Assembly (NCBI GenBank): GCA_020002185.1
Contig: CM034544.1
Location: forward strand, 372,001 to 436,000
From: Paraescarpia echinospica
Taxonomy: Eukaryota; Annelida; Polychaeta; Sabellida; Siboglinidae
Direction of reading: 5' to 3'
Length of the DNA: 64,000 bases
The notes beneath the pieces were generated by a model. That model worked only from the letters and a program-made list of their open reading frames with translations. It had not been told where the DNA came from and made no database searches. Positions 35,926 to 45,920 of the stretch are shown here, in pieces; the first letter of the stretch is position 1, and the number at the start of each line of letters is the position of its first letter. Both the position numbers and the translations under genes were made by a program.

Positions 35926-36180
35926 TTTGGCTGTCACGACACAGAAGTCTTCTTTCACGCAAATCTGTTTCTCCCGGACCCATCCGCACACAAACTGATT
36001 GTATGCATCCAATCCTTTGTACGCCCGCAAATCCTCCATTGCATATGGACTCGGTGAAAAGACGAGGTAGTTCACGATGTCGAAATATGTGGTCGACGGC
36101 AGAAGCATCACATCGTCGGTCCAATCTGACCGGTCGAATGTGTACGGATCTTCGTTTCCTATAAGCCTTAATTTGTCATC
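35926..36180 (-). CDS. YqaJ/PHD gene, N-terminal exon
   Basis: The open frame encodes GNEDPYTFDRSDWTDDVMLL, then TTYFDIVNYLVFSPSPYAME, then a segment containing YKGLDAYNQFVCGWVRE, ending VVTAK at a good donor. This segment, with a conserved SPSPY and AYNQFVCGWV, precedes the SWIM finger in related SWIM/YqaJ proteins, so I take it as real exon. No in-frame ATG precedes the conserved part; the first is at 36108. The frame is open up to a TAA at 36196-36198, which already belongs to the tail of the adjacent LINE. The true first exon or start codon is therefore unknown or was destroyed by the LINE. Confidence 0.7.
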
Positions 36181-36216
36181 GTATCTTACAGGTTCTTACA
36201 GGTCCTCTTCTGGCTT

Positions 36217-39141
36217 TTAGGCTGTGATGCCTCTTACGCCAGCTCTGATGTTTGTCGTCAAACTATATGGTGCGCATGCGTCTGACGAGTTGTTCCATAA
36301 TAGGGGTGGGGCTGTGTAATCGAGCTTAATTGGGTGGTTTTTCCATAATTTGTCTAATTTTCCCTCGAAGGACTGAACTGATGGAGCCTCTACCACAGAC
36401 TGTGGGAGGCTGTTCCATACGTCCGTGCATCGGTGTATAAATGAATTTTTTTTAATGTTTAACCGACAACGACCTTTGAATATTTTTAGGTGATGTCCTC
36501 GCGTACATGATTCAGTATCCCTCAAAGTTATAAAGTTCGATGTCACAGCTGTATCATATTTGTCTGTTAAAATCCTATACATTTCAATCATGTCTCCTCT
36601 GAGGCGACGATATGACAGAGTTGGTAATTTTAGTCTTTGCAGACGTTCATTGTATTCAAGATCTTTAAAGCCTGGAATTAATTTGGTTGCTCTACGCTGA
36701 ACATTTTCAAGAGCTGTAATGTGTTTCATTAAGAATGGAGCCCATACTTGATTTGCATATTCAATATGTGGGCGGACGAGAGATTTAAAAACAGTAGAAA
36801 AACATTGTTCATCCATGTAATCAAAAGTGCGACGAATTATCCCCATCATTGAATTGGCTTTATTAATTTTTTCCGACATATGTGCCTCAAAGTTTAGTGA
36901 TGAGTCAAAAGTGACGCCAATATCCTTCACCTTATCCGTACTTGCCAGCGTTATATGATTAGGTCCCAGTGTGTAGCTGTCGTTTCTTATTGTTGATGAT
37001 CCTACTCTCATATGGCTGCATTTGTCTGGGTGGAACTTTAAAAGAGATTCGTATGTCCAATGTTCTGCATGGGTAAGATCTTGTTGAAGCTTTGTGCAAT
37101 CTTCAGTGGTGTAAATTGGATGGAAGAGTTTCATATCATCCGCAAACAGGAATATTTCGGAGCTCTTTATAACATCCGGTAAATCATTAATAAATATAAC
37201 AAAAAGTAAGGGACCAATCACCGATCCTTGTGGTATGCCGCTGATGACATCATGCCAATTTGAAAAAGAATTATTGACCCTTACACGTTGTGTTCTGTGG
37301 GCCAATAGAGCTGCAACCCAGCTTAGAATATTTCCTTGAATTCCATAGCTCTGGAGTTTCTCTATAAGTCGTAGATGTGGGACTTTGTCAAATGCTTTCA
37401 TAAAATCACAATATACTACATCAATACATCCACCGTTATCTAGTGTCTCAGTCCATGAATCGAGTACTTTAAGTAATTGGAGAACTGTAGACCGCCCTTT
37501 GATGAATCCAAATTGTTTGTCGCTCAACAGGTCATTATCTTTCAAATGTTTAGTGATGGTATCTCTAACTATGCCTTCCATTATTTTCCCTACTATGCTC
37601 GTTAGGCTGACTGGCCGGTAGTTATGTGCTAGATTTTTGTTTCCTTTCTTGTGAATTGCAGATATGTTTGCTATTTTCCAGTCTTTGGGTAGTATGCCTG
37701 TTTTCAGCGACGTGTTAAAAATTTTGGATAGTGGAGTGCTAATACTCTCTGCCAATTCGTTTAGTACACGAGGATGGAGGCCGTCAGGTCCTGGTGATTT
37801 GAATATTTTTAGTTTCTTTAGCTTTAAAGCCACTATCGATGGAGTGATAGTGCAAGATTCAACTTTGTTATGACATCTTATTGGCTCCTCCAGAATGTCT
37901 CCTTCTGGTTCTCTCGTAAATACGGAAGAGAAATGATTTGCCAATACCTGTGCTTTTTCCAAATCTGTCTTTGTCAGATCATCCTTGTCTTTGCTTTTTA
38001 TTAAGTTCGGTATTCCCATTCTTGTGTTCATTTTTGCCTGCGCATATTGCCAGAACTTCTTGGGATTCTGTTTTATTTGATTTATGATATCTTTTTCATA
38101 TAGTTTCTGTGCCTTTCTTGTCAGTCTCCTGACCTGATTTCGGAGTCGACAAAATTCCTGATAAGTTTGGGCATCTTTGGAGAGAAGATATTTTTTCCAC
38201 AACCTGTTTTTTCTTTTGATTTTGGTTCGGATTTTGAACTCCAGTGGAACTGGGTATTTTCTGGCTCTCTCAGTTATCACCTTCTTTGGTATGCATTTTC
38301 CTTCTGCATATCTAAGCTTAGAAGTAAGGATATCCCACTGAGTTTGCACATCCTCCTGGTGATTAGAAAATTCCTCCTCCCAATCAATGTTTAGTATGTC
38401 TTTCATTTTGGTGTAATCCCCCTTGTCGTATTTATAGACAGTTTTGCTGATTGGTTCATAGACTGGCATGCAGTTAAGAACCACCTTAATAATAGAATGG
38501 TCACTTCTTCCTAGTGCTGAGGCTGTTTCAATTGTTGAGATCTCTGTGTCTTCACTAGTGAGGACAAGATCAAGGAGTGATGGTTCAGTTGTACCTCTAC
38601 CTCTAGTGGGCTCTGTTATATGTTGCACAAAGTAACAGTCTCGAAGTTTCTCAATGAATTTAAATTCTTTCTCCTCTGTACTTGCTGCTGTAGTTGACAT
38701 TGTTTCCCAATCAATTTTAGGATAGTTAAAATCTCCAAGTAGTAGAACACGTGCACATTTTTTCTCACTTATTTTATCAAGTAGTTTGTTAAGGTTGTCA
38801 TTATTCTCGGTGGTACTGTTTGGACTCCTATAAAAGGAGCCTATGAGAAGAGTGTCTTTCCCTTTCAGTTTTAAAGTGCAAAATTGTGCTTCATTGAACT
38901 CAACATCAAACTGGTGCACTTCAAATGGCAACGAATTGTGAAGAAACAAGATCATCCCTCTGCCTGTGTCCTCACCAATATTTATAGTTTCCATAGAATA
39001 TCCTTCCAGGTTATATTCTTGTGTGGTAAGTTGTCTTTTATAATTTTTAGGTTTTACTTCTGACACCGCTATAACCTGTGGTGGAGTTGAATGGTTTTTT
39101 ATTCTACATTTTAGTTCTGTTAGTTTTTCTTTTGTTAGCAC
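36217..39141 (-). CDS. LINE ORF2: endonuclease and reverse transcriptase
   Basis: 974 codons counted from a GTG at 39141, but the frame is open further upstream into ORF1 and the conserved start of the endonuclease, WYTNADVL, lies before that GTG. Endonuclease: SEVKPKN (E28), FYRSPN, LLLGDFNYPKIDW (D137, N139), SLLDLVL (D191) and GRSDHSII (213-215). RT from about 490: HKKGNKNLAHNYRPVSLTS, FGFIKGRST, YCDFMKAFDKVPH (D579), SGIPQGSVIGPLLF and LFADDMKLF (666-669). The C-terminus has ENVQRRATKLIPGFKDL and YRRLRGDMIEMYRIL. The protein nicks target DNA and copies the element's RNA there. No ATG is suitably placed, so translation by reinitiation or frameshifting from ORF1 is likely. Confidence 0.9.
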   Translation of the reverse strand: MLTKEKLTELKCRIKNHSTPPQVIAVSEVKPKNYKRQLTTQEYNLEGYSMETINIGEDTGRGMILFLHNSLPFEVHQFDVEFNEAQFCTLKLKGKDTLLIGSFYRSPNSTTENNDNLNKLLDKISEKKCARVLLLGDFNYPKIDWETMSTTAASTEEKEFKFIEKLRDCYFVQHITEPTRGRGTTEPSLLDLVLTSEDTEISTIETASALGRSDHSIIKVVLNCMPVYEPISKTVYKYDKGDYTKMKDILNIDWEEEFSNHQEDVQTQWDILTSKLRYAEGKCIPKKVITERARKYPVPLEFKIRTKIKRKNRLWKKYLLSKDAQTYQEFCRLRNQVRRLTRKAQKLYEKDIINQIKQNPKKFWQYAQAKMNTRMGIPNLIKSKDKDDLTKTDLEKAQVLANHFSSVFTREPEGDILEEPIRCHNKVESCTITPSIVALKLKKLKIFKSPGPDGLHPRVLNELAESISTPLSKIFNTSLKTGILPKDWKIANISAIHKKGNKNLAHNYRPVSLTSIVGKIMEGIVRDTITKHLKDNDLLSDKQFGFIKGRSTVLQLLKVLDSWTETLDNGGCIDVVYCDFMKAFDKVPHLRLIEKLQSYGIQGNILSWVAALLAHRTQRVRVNNSFSNWHDVISGIPQGSVIGPLLFVIFINDLPDVIKSSEIFLFADDMKLFHPIYTTEDCTKLQQDLTHAEHWTYESLLKFHPDKCSHMRVGSSTIRNDSYTLGPNHITLASTDKVKDIGVTFDSSLNFEAHMSEKINKANSMMGIIRRTFDYMDEQCFSTVFKSLVRPHIEYANQVWAPFLMKHITALENVQRRATKLIPGFKDLEYNERLQRLKLPTLSYRRLRGDMIEMYRILTDKYDTAVTSNFITLRDTESCTRGHHLKIFKGRCRLNIKKNSFIHRCTDVWNSLPQSVVEAPSVQSFEGKLDKLWKNHPIKLDYTAPPLLWNNSSDACAPYSLTTNIRAGVRGITA

Positions 39142-39164
39142 ATCCGCATTTGTGTACCATACAG

Positions 39165-40262
39165 TTATTTCTCTGGCACTGGCACTTGTGGTGCGAGAGT
39201 TTGGTTGGTATTTCCGCCCCTCTTTTTTACTTTGATGATCTGTCTTTCTCCTGGGTGCCCTCTTACCAGGTAGACAAAATTTGTTGTCTGCTCCTGCTGT
39301 GTTTTTTCCCTTGCCTCCTTCTGTAGTAGTCGCTCCTTCTCTCTGTCATCTTTGCTCATGTCATGCTTTATAACCATTCCACTGAATGGTTCCCCTTTGT
39401 TTTTCAGTTTGTATAGGTTTTTCATGACAAAAGCTTTTTTATCCTCTTCTGGGAATGTTACAAGTAACGGACGAGTTCTTGTTCCCTCTGTTTCCATTTC
39501 CTTTCTTTGTTTGCTCCCTAATCTCCTTACTTGTAGGTCTTCAGGTTGGTATTTACCATCTGTAGTGTATCCTGAAATTTCCCTCATTAGTTTCCTGTCA
39601 TGAATAGTGTTGTCTTCTTTCAGAGTGCTGGTCCCCTCTGGCACATTGTATACCACAATGTTCTTCCTTCTGGTCATTCGGTCATTTATTTGTGTGCACA
39701 CAGTGGCGACCATTTCATCTTTGTTTATGACTGGTTCTACGTATGTTGCTCCTAGTGATTCATGTGGTGTCTGAGTTTGCAGATTGGATACTTTTGAGAC
39801 TGTCTCCTCAAGTTCATTGACTCTGGTTTGGAATGCTTTTTGTTTATTTTCCATTGCAGTCAATTTCTTTTCAAATTGGTCTTGACGCTCGTTCATGATA
39901 AGGATGTGTGACATGATTGCCTTTGCCCCTCTTTGGCATGATTTACAGTACCAACTGATTCGTTGGTTTTCATCACTGGTTAATATGGCATACAAGGCAT
40001 CAGACACACTTTGACAGACTTTGTGATACCATCCCTTACAGATGTCACACTCAATGGCGTCCTCGTTATCTTTAACTTCCAAGCTGCAGTCAGGGCAGAC
40101 ACATTTTTCTTGATCTCTGTCAGCCTCTAATTTCTTGTTTGTTTTATGACTTTTCTTTGAATTGTATCTTGATGATGTTGCCTTAGAGCTAGACAAGCTA
40201 GACGAGCTACCTCGTAGAGATCTTGATGTTTTAGATAACACTGGTGTACCACCAGTTGCCAT
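39165..40262 (-). CDS. LINE ORF1: PHD finger, coiled coil, RNA-binding
   Basis: 365 codons from an ATG at 40262. A Ser-rich basic N-terminus (1-50) is followed by a PHD-type zinc finger (about 54-109: CVCPDC, ECDICKGWYHKVC, WYCKSC), a coiled coil (about 118-165), an RRM-like segment starting RRKNIVVYNVPEG (198-210) with RPLLVTF (264-270), and a basic C-terminal domain (276-340). CR1-group ORF1 proteins combine a PHD finger with an L1-ORF1-like RNA-binding part, which fits. It should bind element RNA as an oligomer. The stop TAA is at 39165-39167, inside the open ORF2 frame. Confidence 0.88.
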   Translation of the reverse strand: MATGGTPVLSKTSRSLRGSSSSLSSSKATSSRYNSKKSHKTNKKLEADRDQEKCVCPDCSLEVKDNEDAIECDICKGWYHKVCQSVSDALYAILTSDENQRISWYCKSCQRGAKAIMSHILIMNERQDQFEKKLTAMENKQKAFQTRVNELEETVSKVSNLQTQTPHESLGATYVEPVINKDEMVATVCTQINDRMTRRKNIVVYNVPEGTSTLKEDNTIHDRKLMREISGYTTDGKYQPEDLQVRRLGSKQRKEMETEGTRTRPLLVTFPEEDKKAFVMKNLYKLKNKGEPFSGMVIKHDMSKDDREKERLLQKEAREKTQQEQTTNFVYLVRGHPGERQIIKVKKRGGNTNQTLAPQVPVPEK

Positions 40263-41248
40263 ATTTATTAGATACTTAATACATACAGTTTTTCATTAAC
40301 CTACTATTAAATAATGTTTAATTCATTAATTTAAATATATATATATATCTATAAAAAAAAAATATATAAATAATATTTTATTAACTTTTATACTAAATTG
40401 AATAGGTGCAAGTGCAGGGTTTGGGACTAGTGCAAACACCAACAGATAGAAGCAATGATAGGGTAAATGTTAGGGTTTTTTTTTTCTAGCCCTGGGCCGA
40501 ATCAGGGCTTGAAATATGTTGAAGACACAAGGGTGATGATGATACACCCGAAGAAAGGCCTGTTAGTTCAGGAAGTGGCAAGACAGAGGAGAAGGATTTA
40601 AGAATATATAATCTACGTGTCTTATATACATGTCTTATATAGCTAATGTATATTTAATTACTGTGATGTTTAGTGTTTAGAACACCCTGATTTATGCGAG
40701 TTGCATTGGGGGTGATTTGTGTTTCGCGCTCTTAGCTTATTGTTTACTTTTCCGCCATTTTGTTTTAAATTCTACAGGTGGTTGCTAAGCAAATATTTTG
40801 GCGAAATAAGACTTTGGAATGATTGATTGCAAATATATTAATACGTACGTATAGTAATGATGATATTACTGCACCTTTGTAAGATTTAAACAATAACAGT
40901 CTTTAGAACTTATGATATTAACTATAAATGTACGAGCGGGAAATAAGAAGAGATATAACCTGACGCATGCGCACTCTCTCGGCACCATCCAAAGTATCAC
41001 GATAACTTGAAACTATGACACTCTGCTTGCTAGCTGCCATGTCATGGAAATGATATAAGTTAATTGCTATGTATAATAAATAAAGGGATGACACGCACAA
41101 TGCCACAAGTCGTAACACGCGGTTTGTTGTTGCGGTAGTTATCGCCAACATGGCCACACATCCGGGGACTAGCGGATATCGTGACGTCAGTGCATACCCT
41201 CTATACATTGCTGCTATCTCTTGTTTTAGAAAGTACATCGTGAAAACG
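40263..41248. other. Intergenic region with probable promoter of HEPN gene
   Basis: Contains the 5' UTR of the - strand LINE and the upstream region of the + strand HEPN gene. An (AT)n patch lies at 40337-40370. A CRE-like TGACGTCA lies at about 41183-41190 and a pyrimidine tract ending TTGTTTTAG at 41229 could be an acceptor for a 5' UTR exon. Both lie downstream of an alternative in-frame ATG at 41150, which is why I prefer the ATG at 41249 as the start. Confidence 0.4.
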
Positions 41249-41758
41249 ATGGCTGCAGCTGCTCCAGTACCTACAGTGACTGGACAAGTTGTCGGCGATC
41301 TTCAAGACCCCGAGTACCTGAACTGGTACAAGTCAAACAGAGCCCTACATTGTACCATTGATGTGCTGCGCGATGTCAGTTCGACTGAGATGCAGAGTTT
41401 TCACAACACTCTGTTGGGTAGGCATGGAAGTACGGCATGCAGTAAACCTTGTACACACAAGGACATCAAACCTGATTGGAAGCGATGCAGTTACTCCATT
41501 CCCTGCCCCAGTAAAGTGTGCTCTCAGTGGCTGGCCGACATAGTGAGAGAGAAGACCGAGAAATCAACCAGACTGAACTTTCAGAACTCGGATCTCAGTC
41601 AGTGGCAAACAGAGCCATGGCAGATTGCCAAGATTTACATGGACAGACAGGACATGGCATGCGTCAACCGGGCTGACACAGATCCTGCCGGAATTCTCCA
41701 GTTGTTGTTGAACTGCAAGCTATTCAAGAACCTGGTTGACAAGACAAAAGTTGATGCT
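41249..41758 (+). CDS. HEPN/DZIP3-like gene, first coding exon
   Basis: 170 codons from the ATG at 41249 (context AACGATGG; an in-frame ATG at 41150 would add 33 residues). The donor GATGCT|GTAAGT follows 41758 in phase 0. Conserved-looking stretches are LNWYKSNRALHCTIDVLRDV, EMQSFHNTLLG, a Cys-rich part with CSKPCTHKD and CPSKVCSQWLADIVREKT, then WQTEPWQIAKIYMDRQD, DTDPAGILQLLLNCKLFKNL. This resembles the N-terminal HEPN-like region of proteins annotated as DZIP3-like in bivalves, often found with NLR-type or death-fold partners. Function is unknown; HEPN folds can be RNases or protein-protein modules. The active-site motif is in the next exon. Confidence 0.75.
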
Positions 41759-41912
41759 GTAAGTTCACGTTCCTTTCGTTCAAAGTATTATGTTGATTCA
41801 ACATTTTGTAACATTGGAAAATGCACAAATATCTCATTTTCAACATTTCATATTTAACACAAATCAATGTTCATCCTGTATGTTACACATATAATTATTC
41901 TGATATTTATCA

Positions 41913-43820
41913 TTCAAATACATGATATTGTTCTCACACTGTGGCTTGTTCACCTGGTCAAATACATGATCTTATTCTCACACTGTGGCTAGTTCACCTG
42001 GTCAAATACATGATCATGTTCTCACACTGTGGCTAGTTCACCTGGTCAAATACATGATCGTGTTCTCACACAGTGGCTAGTTCACCTGGTCAAATACATG
42101 ATCGTGTTCTCACACTGTGGCTTGTTCACCTGGTCAAATACATGATCGTGTTCTCACACTGTGGCTTGTTAACCTGGTCAAATACATGACCGTGTTCTCA
42201 CACTGTGGCTTGTTCACCTGGTCAAATACATGATCTTGTTCTCACACTGTGGCTAGTTCACCTGGTCAAATACATGATCTTGTTCTCACACTGTGGCTAG
42301 TTCACCTGGTCAAATATATGATCATGTTCTCACACTGTGGCTTGTTCACCTGGTCAAATACATGATCTTGTTCTCACACTGTGGCTAGTTCACCTGGTCA
42401 AATACATGATCATGTTCTCACACTGTGGCTAGTTCACCTGGTCCAATACATGATCATGTTCTCACACTGTGGCTAGTTCACCTGGTCAAATACATGATCT
42501 TGTTCTCACACTGTGGCTTGTTCACCGGGTCAAATACATGACCGTGTTCTCACACTGTGGCTTGTTCACCTGGTCAAATACATGATCTTGTTCTCACACT
42601 GTGGCTAGTTCACCTGGTCAAATACATGATCATGTTCTCACACTGTGGCTAGTTCACCTGGTCAAATACATAATCTTGTTCTCACACTGTGGCTAGTTCA
42701 CCTGGTCAAATACATGATCATGTTCTCACACTGTGGCTTGTTCACCTGGTCAAATACATGATCGTGTTCTCACACTGTGGCTAGTTCACCTGGTCAAATA
42801 CATGATCTTGTTCTCACACTGTGGCTAGTTCACCTGGTCAAATACATGATCTTGTTCTCACACTGTGGCTAGTTCACCTGGTCAAATACATGACCGTGTT
42901 CTCACACTGTGGCTAGTTCACCTGGTCAAATACATGATTGTGTTCTCACACTGTGGCTAGTTCACCTGGTCAAATACATGATCTTGTTCTCACACTGTGG
43001 CTAGTTCACCTGGTCAAATACATGATCGTGTTCTCACACTGTGGCTAGTTCACCTGGTCAAATACATGATCATGTTCTCACACTGTGGCTAGTTCACCTG
43101 GTCAAATACATGATCGTGTTCTCACACTGTGGCTTGTTCACCTGGTCAAATACATGACCGTGTTCTCACACTGTGGCTTGTTCACCTGGTCAAATACATG
43201 ACCGTGTTCTCACACTGTGGCTTGTTCACCTGGTCAAATACATGACCGTGTTCTCATACTGTGGCTTGTTCACCTGGTCAAATACATGATCGTGTTCTCA
43301 CACTGTGGCTTGTTCACCTGGTCAAATACATGATCTTGTTCTCACACTGTGGCTTGTTCACCTGGTCAATTACATGACCGTGTTCTCACACAGTGGCTAG
43401 TTCACCTGGTCAAATACATGGTCTTGTTCTCACACTGTGGCTTGTTCACCTGGTCAAATACATTATCTTGTTCTCACACTGTGGTTAGTTCACCTGGTCA
43501 AATACATGATTGTGTTCTCACACAGTGGCTAGTTCACCTGGTCAATTACATGACCGTGTTCTCACACTGTGGCTAGTTCACCTGGTCAAATACATGATCA
43601 TGTTCTCACACTGTGGCTAGTTCACCTGGTCAAATACATGATCTTGTTCTCACACTGTGGCTTGTTCACCTGGTCAAATACATGATCGTGTTCTCACACT
43701 GTGGCTAGTTCACCTGGTCAATTACATGACCGTGTTCTCACACTGTGGCTAGTTCACCTGGTCAAATACATGATCTTGTTCTCACACTGTGGCTTGTTCA
43801 CCTGGTCAAATACATGACCA
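41913..43820. repeat. 44-bp minisatellite, about 43 units
   Basis: Unit of 44 bp: CACCTGGTCAAATACATGAT, CTTGTTCTCACACTGTGGCT, AGTT. Variation is mainly AGTT/TGTT and GATC/GACC. It starts about 155 bp after the donor of the HEPN gene's first exon, inside the intron, and switches without spacer into the 68-bp array. Confidence 0.95.
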
Positions 43821-44984
43821 AGTTATGATTTAATAGTGTTACACGTTTTGTTGTATCCGTAGTGGTCTGCTGTGACTTGGTCAGGGCATGTTATGATTTA
43901 ATAGTCTTACAGGTTCTGTTGTATCCGTAATGGTCTGCTGTGACTAGGTCAGGGCATGTTATGATTTAATAGTCTTACAGGTTCTGTTGTATCCGTAGTG
44001 GTCTGCTGTGACTTGGTCAGGGCATGTTATGATTTAATAGTCTTACAGGTTCTGTTGTATCCGTAATGGTCTGCTGTGACTTAGTCAGGGCATGTTATGA
44101 TTTAATAGTCTTACACGTTCTGTTGTATCCGTAGTGGTCTGCTGTGACTTGGGCAGGGCATGTTATGATTTAATAGTCTTACACGTTCTGTTGTATCCGT
44201 AATGGTCTGCTGTGACTTGGTCAGGGCATGTTATGATTTAATAGTCTTACACGTTCTGTTGTATCCGTAATGGTCTGCTGTGACTTAGTCAGGGCATGTT
44301 ATGATTTAATAGTCTTACACGTTCTGTTGTATCCGTAGTGGTCTGCTGTGACTAGGTCAGGGCATGTTATGATTTAATAGTCTTACATGTTCTGTTGTAT
44401 CCGTAGTGGTCTGCTGTGACTTGGTCAGGGCATGTTATGATTTAATAGTCTTACACGTTCTGTTGTGTCCGTAATGGTCTGCTGTGACGTGGTCAGGGCA
44501 TGTTATGATTTAATAGTCTTACACGTTCTGTTGTGTCCGTAATGGTCTGCTGTGACTAGGTCAGGGCATGTTATGATTTAATAGTCTTACACGTTCTGTT
44601 GTGTCCGTAGTGGTCTGCTGTGACTTGGGCAGGGCATGTTATGATTTAATAGTCTTACACGTTCTGTTGTATCCGTAATGGTCTGTTGTGACTTGGATAG
44701 GACATGTTATGATTTAATAGTCTTACACGTTCTGTTGTATCCGTAGTGGTCTGCTGTGACTTGGTCAGGGCATGTTATGATTTAATAGTCTTACACGTTC
44801 TGTTGTATCCGTAGTGGTCTGCTGTGACTTGGTCAGGGCATGTTATGATTTAATAGTCTTACACGTTCTGTTGTATCCGTAATGGTCTGCTGTGACTTGG
44901 TCAGGGCATGTTATGATTTAATAGTCTTACACGTTCTGTTGAGTCCGTAATGGTCTGTTGTGACTTGGATAGGGCATGTTATGT
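43821..44984. repeat. 68-bp minisatellite, about 17 units
   Basis: Unit of 68 bp: TTATGATTTAATAGTCTTAC, ACGTTCTGTTGTATCCGTAG, TGGTCTGCTGTGACTTGGTC, AGGGCATG. It is unrelated in sequence to the 44-bp units directly to its left. Variants such as TATCC/TGTCC cluster in the middle units. Intronic in the HEPN gene. Confidence 0.95.
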
Positions 44985-45636
44985 GGTCCCTACTTTGAGG
45001 GTTATGGTCCCTGCTATCAGCACACTTAACAACAACCCTGTGTAATAGGTCACTAAACTTTGACCCGATTTGCATACTAGCTGTTACATTAAAGTCCACA
45101 ACTTTGCTTCTAATAAAGATAGATGAGAAAATAACACATCGCTGGAAAGACAGTAAATAGGCGCACATGTGCATTGTAAATTACACTTTTCATACAAATA
45201 AAAAAGTATAGTTTATTCTAATATGACCTTTCACCTTCAATATAAAAAGTATACCGGTATTCTGATTTTTAAAATTCACAGCCTTCTATATCATTGTTGA
45301 AGAGTCGCTGGAAATATTACGTTGGAGAAATAATAATGTTCAGTGATATGGTAAAATTAGTACAGCCGGGCGACCTGTTTTTGGTGTGCGTGTCCATAAA
45401 TACCACACTGAATTTCCATATAACCTTTTTAGATTGCATGAAAAGCATGCTAATGGACTCTTTTATATTTAAATGAATGTACATATATGCTGTCATGTCT
45501 CATTTAAAATGGACATTTTTTACAAGATCTCTCTTCTGTTTTCTCTTTGGATATCCTGTATGTGCGACTAGAGTTCGCTGTTGGGTCAACATTGGTAAGG
45601 AGATCACTAACTTAATGAGTTAGATGAGTTAACAAG
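44985..45636. other. Intronic spacer, nothing recognised
   Basis: About 650 bp of AT-rich sequence within the first intron of the HEPN gene. No credible exon, repeat or mobile element seen. Confidence 0.4.
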
Positions 45637-45855
45637 TCAGTTTGTTATGGGTAAATCTATAATGGTGTTGGACCAGGTGGGTGAAGGAAGATCAGTTGGA
45701 ATAACATTTGTTACATGCGCTAGCCTCCAGTGTCCATCGTAGATGGCTGTCACATGTCCTTTAGCATCTGCCAACACATTGGGCTGTGACAAGTTCACAA
45801 CCTCTTCTCTTTTCATTGAAGATATCGAATATGGTGCTACTTCCAAGTGATTCAA
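45637..45855 (-). CDS. Possible exon fragment, unknown protein
   Basis: A 72-codon open frame with non-random composition: NLSQPNVLADAKGHVTAIYD followed by GHWRLAHVTNV. The YDGHWRLAHV stretch resembles a motif I associate with transposon-derived proteins in invertebrates, but the usual continuation is absent. It may be a transposon remnant. It opens four bases after the stop of a frame that runs through the 126-bp array, though I see no splice sites linking them. Treat as tentative. Confidence 0.25.
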   Translation of the reverse strand: MNHLEVAPYSISSMKREEVVNLSQPNVLADAKGHVTAIYDGHWRLAHVTNVIPTDLPSPTWSNTIIDLPITN

Positions 45856-45920
45856 TGATTATGCCTTAAATAAGGGTAAATTCTGTGTTCTAGCTTTTGT
45901 GGTCATATAATTATAGTCTT

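Larger units (their letters stand above)
36181..40262 (-). mobile_element. CR1-like LINE, apparently intact, two ORFs
   Basis: ORF1 (40262-39165) and ORF2 (39141-36217, with its open frame reaching further upstream) are both uninterrupted. The 3' end shortly after the ORF2 stop is a 10-bp tandem motif, ACCTGTAAGA twice, at about 36184-36205. The 5' UTR lies upstream of 40262 and its start is not clear; it may reach about 40600. The 3' end abuts the N-terminal exon of the YqaJ/PHD gene in the same orientation. With both ORFs open and all catalytic residues present this is a candidate for a recently active copy. Confidence 0.9.

Noticed and set aside
40918..41238. 106-codon - strand frame opposite the HEPN gene start
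   Set aside because: Overlaps the promoter and first exon of the + strand gene; no homology and no splice context.
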